This document shows, piece by piece, positions 1 through 5,806 of a stretch of DNA of 5,806 nucleotides; position 1 is the stretch's first letter; every line of letters begins with the position of its first letter. The position numbers and the translations under genes were made by a program. The stretch comes from Flammeovirgaceae bacterium (GTDB lineage: Bacteria; Bacteroidota; Bacteroidia; Cytophagales; Cyclobacteriaceae): positions 1 to 5,806 of the forward strand of contig CANGUI010000134.1 of assembly GCA_947457025.1 (NCBI GenBank), given 5' to 3'. The notes beneath the pieces were generated by a model that made no database searches, was not told the DNA's origin, and was given only the letters and a program-made list of their open reading frames with translations.

Positions 1-250
1 CCTGCAGGCCTGTATAGCGGATAATTCCCCGGTGGCTACTGGTGATCAAAATTGACACCAACCCGAAACTGGTGTAAAGTAAAATGCCCCAGCCGAACGC
101 ATTGGATTCCATTTCCTTCAAAAGGAAGTTGAATCGCAGGCAATACCCTAAAAAAGCGCTAAAGGCGATTACACCCAGGTCGATGCTTACTATTACCCAC
201 CTCGGGAGAATTCGGATTTTTCGAATGAATTGGGTTGAACTCTGAATCAC
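1..250 (-). CDS. FlaA1/CapD-like membrane nucleotide-sugar dehydratase/epimerase, N-terminus only (runs off the left edge)
   Basis: This frame stays open from the GTG at 250 to the window edge and gives 83 residues. It starts V(M)-I-Q-S-S and has two hydrophobic membrane stretches, at about residues 18-38 and 52-70. It also shows ILPRWVIVSIDLG, then GYCLRFNF at 35-42 and HRGIIRYTGLQ at 73-83. The order RW..ID, Y.LRFNF and RGI.RYTG is typical of the membrane anchor before the NAD-binding domain in FlaA1/CapD/WbpM/PglF-type proteins. These act on UDP-GlcNAc-type sugars at the inner membrane for capsule, exopolysaccharide or glycan synthesis. Family members are usually around 600-650 residues, so most of the gene, including all catalytic motifs, lies outside the window and the exact reaction cannot be read. 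GTG is chosen because a TAG stop sits immediately upstream in the same frame and the next ATG is at codon 47, inside the anchor. Upstream there is only an A/G-rich stretch, no clear Shine-Dalgarno sequence. It abuts the small PID-CTERM-like gene with no gap, which suggests coupled translation. Confidence 0.82.
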   Translation of the reverse strand, partial: MIQSSTQFIRKIRILPRWVIVSIDLGVIAFSAFLGYCLRFNFLLKEMESNAFGWGILLYTSFGLVSILITSSHRGIIRYTGLQ

Positions 251-448
251 CTACTTCGTTCTTTTTCTGTTGCGGGTTAACTGCCGAAGACCGTACAAAG
301 CACCGCCGCCTACCAAAAATTCAATCCCGGTGATAGGTACATCGGGATCACCTCCTCCTCCTGGATCACCCGGCTGGCAAAGACACAAGGCTGGCCAAAA
401 AAAACAAGCCAATGCTAATAGAACCGGCAACCGTAGAAAATTTCTCAT
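251..448 (-). CDS. Small PID-CTERM-like sorting protein, 65 aa
   Basis: The protein has a hydrophobic signal peptide (about residues 1-24, ending LCLCQ), then a short Pro/Gly/Asp linker (PGDPGGGGDPDV). The motif PITG follows at 38-41, then a hydrophobic helix with glycines (about 42-54, including LVGGGALYGL) and a basic tail ending RNRKRTK. Motif, helix and basic tail give the layout of PEP-CTERM-like C-terminal sorting signals. The form DPDVPI.G...L...GA.YG is that of the PID-CTERM type seen in very short Bacteroidota proteins; here the usual PID reads PIT. With almost nothing between the two signals, the mature product would be a short membrane-bound peptide. Its function is not known to me. 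The start ATG overlaps the stop of the large upstream gene (ATGA). A purine run (AAGGGGAG, 456-449) touches the ATG, too close for a standard Shine-Dalgarno, so translation probably depends on the upstream gene. The start is supported because residues 1-24 form a complete signal peptide. PID-CTERM assignment is from memory of the motif. Confidence 0.75.
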   Translation of the reverse strand: MRNFLRLPVLLALACFFWPALCLCQPGDPGGGGDPDVPITGIEFLVGGGALYGLRQLTRNRKRTK

Positions 449-3400
449 CTCCCCTTGATAAGTCGTGTTTGATAGGTCCGGACTCCATCCTGAACCAAAA
501 CTAAATACAGGCCATCCGCATGCGACTGCATGTCAAATTGCCCTTCTTTTATTTTTCCACCCTCCAGTTTCTTTTGATGAATCAAAATCCCCAACAGGTT
601 GACAATTCGAACCTGGACTTCATTTTCCGATTGCACCGTTACACGAACTTTCTCAATCACGGGATTGGGGTACACGGATATATGACCAGTGGATGAAGCC
701 TCTAATCCTGTAACCAAAAAGAAGATTTCACTGCTCGTTGTACATCCGGAAGCGGTTGCGATTACCCCGTACTTGCCTGTAATCACTGGGCGGTAAGTAT
801 TTGACGTGGCCCCCTGGATCGGGACGCCATCCAACAACCACTGGTTGCCGGCTGCATAGTTCGAAGAAAGCACACCGGCTTCCTCAGTAATCAGAACGGG
901 ATCCAACAACGTAACAGTAGCCTCTACCGGTTTGCGTTCGCCCTCACACTGATTCGAGTTGACGGCACTGACAAAATACGTCCGCGACTTCTGCAGGGCA
1001 GGGGTCATGAAAGTAGCTCCGGTTACCCCAGGAATGGGTGAGCCGCCCTGGGCAGTCTCATACCAGCGGTACCGCCCCTCCTCCGCCCCCGATGCGCCGA
1101 GGCTCACCTGGCCGGGCCCACATCGTGCGGCGGCTGTGGCCTGAATGAGTGGCGGGGCCTCGCCCACAATCGTAGCGACAACGGCTACGCGCGGAGCTGC
1201 ACATCCGCTCTCGTTCAAGGCACTGACGTAATAAGTTTTTGTTTTGTCAAGGGTGGGCGTTACGAATGTGGCATTCACAGCACCTGGAATAGCGGGTCCC
1301 GTTGAAGATTCGTACCAGGCATATCGCCCCGCAGCGCCGCCCGAAGCTGAAAGGGTAACAGCCCCGGCATTGCAGCGGGCAGCGCCCTGCGCCGAAACAG
1401 CAGGAGTGATACCATCGCCCATGTTCAATACGAAACGGTTTGAACCGAACGAGGCCGGATCACTCGTTACCTGAAAGGCGTAGTTCGCAACAGTTCGGGC
1501 GTCCAGTTCCTTATTGGCAAATTTGTCCACAAGCCGAACGCGCATGGCGCTGTTGGTGAACGTTTCAAATCCGGAAAAGGTCAGCGTGTACGTGCCGGGC
1601 GAAATGTTCGCTACATCCAGGCGGATTTGCGTGCCACAAAAACCCGGAGGCAGCGAATTGATGGCCAGCAACGTGTTATCAGGTGTTATGGATGCCAGGT
1701 TGAAGATGGCATTTTTTAACTTGTAAGCATCCCATTTGCCATCAAAACCCGTAGTAGCTTCCTCGTGAAAGCGGATCACCGCTTCATCCGTGGCGCCACC
1801 GCCGGCCAGCGCGATGCGTAAAACATCCGAAGGCTCCTTATCCCTGAAAAAGGTAGTCTGCGTGCCCGCGACCTGGATGGACTGCCGGGCTGTGAGAACG
1901 GGTGTTCGTCCATCACTATTCACAAAAAAGGCCTGGCCCTGAGCGATGTAACGCGATCCCCCGTTTTGAGGAACTCCGCCTACGAAACTGGCAATTACCG
2001 GGCTAGACTGCCCGTTGTCGCGCATGTATATCGCGTCATTAATGTTTGTTTTTGTCCACCCGGCCGCTTGCCAATCGATGGTAGATGCATAGGGATTTCC
2101 CACCATGTTCCATCCATCGTTTGCGTTTGTACCTGAAGAGGTATAAGACACCGGAAGTGATTGGTCGCCAGTGAAAACAGGCCCGCGGACTTCATACAAT
2201 GCTGACCCTGCTCCGGATACCGGGTTAATATTGCCCCGCACAAAAATGGCATATCCCTGTCCTACGGCAAGGGTTTCCGTGTTGGCGGCGACAGGGAATC
2301 CTGTGTACCCCGTATTCAAATCACCCGTTGTCACGGTTTCATCATAGGTAAACATGGAAGCCGTTCCAGATGCACAACCCGAGCACGTGCTCGCACCGGT
2401 AAAAGGGCCGGTTACGGGTATGAATGCCTGGATTGCCGACACTTGTGCCCCACTCACCGGAGAAGAAATATACCGGTAGATTCTATTGCTGTTTGACCCC
2501 TCAATCGCCATGTGTCGCTGCACGGTAACGTTGCCCGTGACTAAAGCTCCGCTCGGAAGCTCAGCAATGCTGGCGTCAACTGTTGGGTTGTCACCCGTTG
2601 AAAGGAGTCGGAAAACACTTGTGTTGGACGAGCCATCTGCATCAAAACGGGAATTCGCACTCAACGTCAAGACACCAGCCAGATTTTGGTTACTCTGCAC
2701 CTGCACAGCCGGAGGACCGGCGGTATTCGTTACGGTAATATTATTGAACGTGGTGGCCGTTGAGCCCGCAATGGATTGCGTGGCGGTACCGTTAAAGAGA
2801 ACTGTACCACTTCCGCGGTTGAAAGTGCTGTTGTTGGTAAAGTCGCGTGCAACACCCAGGCTTGTCGGGGCATTTACGGTACCGGTTATCGTGACAGCGC
2901 CAAAATTAAACAGCCCGGTGCCGCTGAAACTGGTGGTTCCGTTAAATGTTACGGTACCACTGCTGTGCGTAAACGTTCCATTGTTTGTCCAGTTGCCGGC
3001 TACATTCAAATTGGTACTGGCTGAAGCCGTAAGGGAACTGCCGCTATTGATTACTACATTGTTGAACGCACACACACTTGTACCCGAAATCGTGGTGCTT
3101 CCCCCAAAGGTCACAGTACCAGAGCCCGAATTGAGTGTTCCATTGTTGACCAGGTTGCCATTGATCTGAAGGGCCGAAGTTGGTGTTAACGTGCCTGTCC
3201 CTGTCACGGCGATACTTCCGAATGTAACTTGCTGAGCACCGCTAACTGTTGTGTTGCCCGAAAAAGTAAAAGAACTGGATGTCAGGCTCGAAGTCGCGTT
3301 GCTGATGAGATTGCCTTTCAGATCGATGCCATTGCTGCCTGCCACAAAATTGCCACTGGTTAACGTCAAATTGCCGTTCACCGTGATGGCATTGTTTAGC

Positions 3401-5454
3401 GTAACGATGCCTCCGCCCTGCATGGTCAGATTATTCAGTAGGGTGGATGAAACGGGCAATTCCGGCCCTGTTCCACCAGAAGCAAACGAAGATGCATTAA
3501 CATACACCACGTTATAAGATGTTCCGGTTGGGGTAGTGAGTATGCTGCCGTTCACATCTCGGGAGATGGTGCCCCCGGAAGAGATTGAAATCGCAGCCAA
3601 TGAATTATCAAATATGCCATTATTGAGATTTAGGTTTGAAATCGAAATTGTTGAGTTGGTGACGAACGTGGAACCAGGGCGGTCGAGCGTAAAGGTGTTA
3701 AGGGCGCCACCATCAACAGTCATGGAGGCCAACGCTCCGGCTCCGTCCACTATCAGAGTGGAGGTCGCAGAGCCCGTAACACTCCCCCCGCTGGTAAATG
3801 GGCCGCTGAGACGAAGCGTATTACCATTTAAGGCCAGTGTGCCCTGCGTGTTGGCGAACGTGCCCAGGACAGTAAGGTTAGAACCAAGAGCTACCGACCC
3901 AGACGATGGCCGGTTGATCGTAAAGTTGTTCACCTGAGTGGAACCTGAGAAAGTCAAATTACTTCCAAGTGCCCCGGAACCGCCACCAATTACAAGATTA
4001 CTTGAAGCCCCACCCCCTAAACTGCCAGTTCCCGAAAGTGTACCGTTAATCGTTAACGTGTTTGATCCGATGGTCAATTCCCCGCTCGCCAAATTGAGCG
4101 CTCTGCCAGAATTGATCTGCACATTGTTATTCATGGAAACCCCCGCAGAATTGTTTATTGTCAGGTTAACATCCGAAGGGAATCCATTGCCAATAACCTG
4201 TGCTCCCGTGCCATTGTAAACGATGGTGCTGCCTGGGTTATATGTTCTGGTACCGGCAACCCGAACGTTGCCGGCTGATGTTCCTATTTGGATCGCCCCT
4301 GCAGCAGCTGTAGACCCGACCCTTAGGGTACCTGAAACTTCTAAATTGCCATCTCCAGTCAAAGCTGAAGTACCAAGATCCAGCGTGCTTCCGTTGTTGA
4401 CCTGATAGTTTATGGCAGTGGCTATTGCGGTGCCTCCTCCCGTATAAATTTGAGGGCTTGATCCCGCAAAGATGATAGTCGATGAACCGATAGTTCCCGT
4501 TTTGGATAATTGGCCAGAAGAATAGGTGAAATTGCCCCGAACTTCTACCACGCTGTTTGTTGTGACGTTGTTAGCCCCCAAAACTGAAGGATTTGCGCTG
4601 GTACTCGCGTAGCTAAAATTACCAATCACCCTCAGGGTAACTGTAGCAGAGTTTGTTGTTGCGAAACGTGAAAGTCCCGAAACACCGAAATCACCTGATA
4701 CCTCGACAGTTGCGTTTGCACTTTGGTTGATAACCACTAATTGGGCGTTAGCCCCATTACTCGAGTTTTGAATGGTGAAATTCCCCGCGATCGTTGTTGA
4801 AGAAGTAAGACCAAGATTGGCGTTAGCGGTTTGACCAGCACAATTCCAAATAAAATTTCCAAAGTTTTGACTAAGACCAGAAGGAGCACTGTTTGTCACC
4901 CCTGTAATCACACAATTTGATGAAGCTGCCCAGATACCAGCGGGAACTGCACCTCCGTTTCGCTCATGTTGATAAGTCGACCCTGCTGAGAAAGTGATGC
5001 TGGAAAGCGATGGATCATTTAACGATACTGAACCCGAATTTAGCATGGTCGCATTTGCGCTAACCGTAACTATACTTCCCGACCCAAAAGCATCGTCAAG
5101 TAAATTCAGAGTGCCGTTTACGGCAATATCCGTTCCTGTTCCATTAGAAACGGATACAGAAATTGGGTTTGAATTTACATTAGGGTCTATCAAAAGGGTT
5201 CCAGTGCTTTGAATTGTGAGTTCATCGACCGTTAAATCAGTAATAACGGTAACCGTATGACCGTTTAGAATGGTGATCGCCCCCGCTGCCGAGGTTGGCG
5301 TGTTGGTCGTAATTGCAAAACCCCCACCCGTGTCTTCTTCCCAGGTGTTTGCGTCATTCCAATTTCCACTTTGCCGGGAACGAAACGGGTTTTGGGCATC
5401 AACAAGGCTTACACCACCTAATAATAGCAGAACAAAAAAGCAAATTGAACGCAT
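445..5454 (-). CDS. Giant T9SS-exported surface protein with beta-solenoid repeats, Ig-like repeats and type A sorting domain, 1669 aa
   Basis: The start is placed at 5454, not at the in-frame ATG at 5565, because a clean signal peptide begins here (MRSICFFVLLLLGG..., probable cut after V-D-A at residue 20). The longer form would add 37 polar residues in front of it. The N-terminus has the SGNWNDANTW motif (29-38) common in secreted Bacteroidota proteins. A conserved segment with NC at 180-181 and WNC at 203-205 may form a disulfide. Residues from about 40 to 930 are rich in Ser, Thr, Asn and Gly, with short alternating strands (NGNL, VNNGTL, GTVTF), as in beta-helix adhesins. A globular module follows at about 975-1347, including VTVQRHM (976-982) and GWNMVGNPY (1114-1122), a familiar Bacteroidota pattern. 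Two Ig-like repeats occupy about 1352-1434 and 1436-1519, and a third Ig/PKD-like domain 1520-1591. The T9SS type A sorting domain is 1592-1669, opening ISVYPNP and ending in a basic tail. The protein should cross the outer membrane by T9SS and be attached to or released from the surface. Adhesion or matrix function is inferred; no catalytic motif was seen. Confidence 0.93.
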   Translation of the reverse strand: MRSICFFVLLLLGGVSLVDAQNPFRSRQSGNWNDANTWEEDTGGGFAITTNTPTSAAGAITILNGHTVTVITDLTVDELTIQSTGTLLIDPNVNSNPISVSVSNGTGTDIAVNGTLNLLDDAFGSGSIVTVSANATMLNSGSVSLNDPSLSSITFSAGSTYQHERNGGAVPAGIWAASSNCVITGVTNSAPSGLSQNFGNFIWNCAGQTANANLGLTSSTTIAGNFTIQNSSNGANAQLVVINQSANATVEVSGDFGVSGLSRFATTNSATVTLRVIGNFSYASTSANPSVLGANNVTTNSVVEVRGNFTYSSGQLSKTGTIGSSTIIFAGSSPQIYTGGGTAIATAINYQVNNGSTLDLGTSALTGDGNLEVSGTLRVGSTAAAGAIQIGTSAGNVRVAGTRTYNPGSTIVYNGTGAQVIGNGFPSDVNLTINNSAGVSMNNNVQINSGRALNLASGELTIGSNTLTINGTLSGTGSLGGGASSNLVIGGGSGALGSNLTFSGSTQVNNFTINRPSSGSVALGSNLTVLGTFANTQGTLALNGNTLRLSGPFTSGGSVTGSATSTLIVDGAGALASMTVDGGALNTFTLDRPGSTFVTNSTISISNLNLNNGIFDNSLAAISISSGGTISRDVNGSILTTPTGTSYNVVYVNASSFASGGTGPELPVSSTLLNNLTMQGGGIVTLNNAITVNGNLTLTSGNFVAGSNGIDLKGNLISNATSSLTSSSFTFSGNTTVSGAQQVTFGSIAVTGTGTLTPTSALQINGNLVNNGTLNSGSGTVTFGGSTTISGTSVCAFNNVVINSGSSLTASASTNLNVAGNWTNNGTFTHSSGTVTFNGTTSFSGTGLFNFGAVTITGTVNAPTSLGVARDFTNNSTFNRGSGTVLFNGTATQSIAGSTATTFNNITVTNTAGPPAVQVQSNQNLAGVLTLSANSRFDADGSSNTSVFRLLSTGDNPTVDASIAELPSGALVTGNVTVQRHMAIEGSNSNRIYRYISSPVSGAQVSAIQAFIPVTGPFTGASTCSGCASGTASMFTYDETVTTGDLNTGYTGFPVAANTETLAVGQGYAIFVRGNINPVSGAGSALYEVRGPVFTGDQSLPVSYTSSGTNANDGWNMVGNPYASTIDWQAAGWTKTNINDAIYMRDNGQSSPVIASFVGGVPQNGGSRYIAQGQAFFVNSDGRTPVLTARQSIQVAGTQTTFFRDKEPSDVLRIALAGGGATDEAVIRFHEEATTGFDGKWDAYKLKNAIFNLASITPDNTLLAINSLPPGFCGTQIRLDVANISPGTYTLTFSGFETFTNSAMRVRLVDKFANKELDARTVANYAFQVTSDPASFGSNRFVLNMGDGITPAVSAQGAARCNAGAVTLSASGGAAGRYAWYESSTGPAIPGAVNATFVTPTLDKTKTYYVSALNESGCAAPRVAVVATIVGEAPPLIQATAAARCGPGQVSLGASGAEEGRYRWYETAQGGSPIPGVTGATFMTPALQKSRTYFVSAVNSNQCEGERKPVEATVTLLDPVLITEEAGVLSSNYAAGNQWLLDGVPIQGATSNTYRPVITGKYGVIATASGCTTSSEIFFLVTGLEASSTGHISVYPNPVIEKVRVTVQSENEVQVRIVNLLGILIHQKKLEGGKIKEGQFDMQSHADGLYLVLVQDGVRTYQTRLIKGR
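898..1401 (-). repeat. Two tandem Ig-like repeats of about 84 residues within the large protein
   Basis: Residues 1352-1434 and 1436-1519 of the 1669-aa protein are two copies of the same module. Shared landmarks are AAR-C at 1361 and 1445, then V.L.ASG, GRY.WYE at 1376-1382 and 1460-1466, IPG, AT-F-TP.L.K..TY.VSA.N, and a second cysteine at 1418 and 1503. Spacing between equivalent cysteines is 84 and 85 residues. Each copy has one cysteine pair that could form the Ig-fold disulfide. This is the stalk-like Ig module often placed before a T9SS sorting domain. The DNA here is visibly richer in G and C than the rest of the gene. Confidence 0.8.
2725..3153 (-). repeat. Three degenerate 50-54 residue beta-solenoid repeats within the large protein
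   Basis: Three successive units begin at residues 768 (LVNNGTL), 822 (WTNNGTF) and 872 (FTNNSTF). Each continues with SGSGTV.F or SSGTVTF, an NGT/GGST turn, a short I.G or FSG strand, and F.N..I/F.A..I. Unit spacing is 54 and then 50 residues. The units are similar in protein but not exact DNA repeats. Looser related units occur upstream of them, for example a pair around TINRPSS and TLDRPGS spaced about 77 residues apart. The pattern suggests a long beta-helix or beta-roll rod; the fold is inferred from composition and periodicity. Confidence 0.65.
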
Positions 5455-5484
5455 CAGTCTGGGTTTGTGTGACTTCGCTTTGCG

Positions 5485-5520
5485 CGAAAATATGAAATTT
5501 TTACGATTTATCACGTCAAA
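5485..5520 (-). promoter_or_regulatory. Weak Bacteroidota-type promoter candidate for the operon
   Basis: The minus strand has TTTG at 5520-5517 and TATTTTCG at 5492-5485, one mismatch from the Bacteroidota -7 box TAnnTTTG. The gap of 24 bases is longer than the roughly 19 usually expected, so the match is poor. If used, transcription would start shortly downstream, giving a leader of about 25 bases before the ATG at 5454 and excluding the ATG at 5565. A second weak pair (TTTG near 5570, TATCTCAG about 19 bases on) has two mismatches. Confidence 0.18.
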
Positions 5521-5596
5521 TGGTATTTGGTGACCCTCATCTGAGATAAGACTTGCACCTACCAAACCAAATATTCTATTACCTGACCAGGGCTTT

Positions 5597-5627
5597 AAAA
5601 AAGGGGCTTCCTCAGAAATTTTTCCCC
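5597..5627 (-). terminator. Possible rho-independent terminator of an upstream minus-strand gene
   Basis: On the minus strand GGGG (5627-5624) can pair with CCCC (5606-5603). Inside it TTTC (5618-5615) can pair with GAAG (5610-5607) around a TGAG loop. Six T follow at 5602-5597. An A5 run (5623-5619) would have to bulge out on one side, so the stem is imperfect. It would end a transcript coming from the right edge and leave the large gene to its own promoter between here and 5454. Confidence 0.35.
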
Positions 5628-5806
5628 GTATTACTCTTTTGTGGGTCCATAACGATCCCGGAAAAAGGAGGAAGTCTGACCGGTAGAGCGGTGAAACCAG
5701 TTTCCCAGGTCACGCAACCAACAAATGGAGATATCCAAACTTATCCCCGGTTCCTTCACCTAGTTAAAGCGTTAAAATCACCGGCTCTTTTTTACCACGA
5801 GCGCTA

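Larger units (their letters stand above)
5455..5806. other. Non-coding leader upstream of the operon
   Basis: These 352 bases carry no gene I can support on either strand. All three minus-strand frames meet a stop by 5764. One of them could be the last 13 codons of an upstream gene (5805-5764, ending in ILTL then TAA), but that is too short to claim. The stretch contains the in-frame upstream ATG at 5565, judged not to be the real start of the large gene, plus a terminator-like hairpin and weak promoter-like boxes. It is the expected place for the operon's promoter. No tRNA, repeat array or clear operator was seen. Confidence 0.6.

Noticed and set aside
55..75. Perfect 6-base inverted repeat ACACCA/TGGTGT with a 9-base loop
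   Set aside because: It lies inside the coding frame of the FlaA1/CapD-like gene, has no T-tract, and is short enough to be chance.
1995..2252. An 85-codon frame on the minus strand inside the large gene
   Set aside because: It is an alternative frame within the conserved GWNMVGNPY module of the well-supported large protein and resembles nothing.
2486..3169. A 227-codon ATG-started open frame on the plus strand
   Set aside because: It lies wholly antisense to the Ser/Thr/Gly-rich repeats of the large gene, whose codons read backwards give Val/Pro/Leu-rich low-complexity protein with few stops. No recognisable domain. The other plus-strand frames inside 959-5533 fail for the same reason.
5685..5725. 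tRNA-like string GGTAGAGCGGTG on the plus strand
   Set aside because: It resembles a D-arm half, but the partner D-stem does not pair, there is no GGTTCRA-type T-arm, and no acceptor stem closes around it.
5764..5805. Possible C-terminal end of an upstream minus-strand gene (13 codons, then TAA)
   Set aside because: Too short to tell coding from chance; another minus frame also ends nearby with equal plausibility.
5550..5806. Plus-strand frame open from 5550 to the right edge, about 85 codons
   Set aside because: It has no ATG, no Shine-Dalgarno at a usable distance from a start, and no recognisable sequence. It crosses the hairpin and T-tract. Chance openness is plausible at this length; sequence to the right would settle it.
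1..5806. CRISPR arrays, insertion sequences, phage or toxin-antitoxin modules
   Set aside because: No direct-repeat array with regular spacers, no transposase-like frame, no terminal inverted repeats and no paired small genes of those kinds were found.

Overview
The window looks like a piece of a Bacteroidota chromosome, probably a Cytophagales-like or related environmental lineage. The lineage is inferred from protein type, not from a marker gene. The evidence is a giant Ser/Thr/Asn/Gly-rich secreted protein ending in a type IX secretion (T9SS) sorting domain with a VYPNP motif, a tiny PID-CTERM-like sorting protein, and weak or absent Shine-Dalgarno sequences.

Everything that can be called as a gene lies on the minus strand and reads as one tightly packed operon, from right to left. 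Bases 5455-5806 are a non-coding leader. It holds a possible terminator for whatever lies upstream and only weak promoter candidates. Bases 5454-445 encode a 1669-residue secreted surface protein with a signal peptide, a roughly 900-residue beta-solenoid-like repeat region, a conserved Bacteroidota module, two tandem Ig-like repeats, a third Ig/PKD-like domain and a T9SS type A sorting domain. Its stop codon overlaps the start of a 65-residue gene (448-251) in an ATGA junction. That small protein has a signal peptide, a short Gly/Pro/Asp-rich linker, a PITG motif, one membrane helix and a basic tail. Its TAG stop is followed with no gap by a GTG that opens a third reading frame (250 to the left edge). 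The 83 visible residues of that frame match the membrane-anchored N-terminus of FlaA1/CapD-type nucleotide-sugar dehydratases/epimerases.

The likely joint theme is the cell surface: a T9SS-exported adhesin-like or matrix protein, a small membrane-anchored protein of the PEP-CTERM-like kind, and the start of an exopolysaccharide or surface-glycan synthesis gene or cluster. Translational coupling of all three is inferred from the zero-gap and overlapping junctions. I see no rRNA, tRNA, CRISPR array, insertion sequence or phage signature. The point most worth following is the coupling of the PID-CTERM-like protein to a T9SS giant on one side and a glycan gene on the other. The families themselves are known types.
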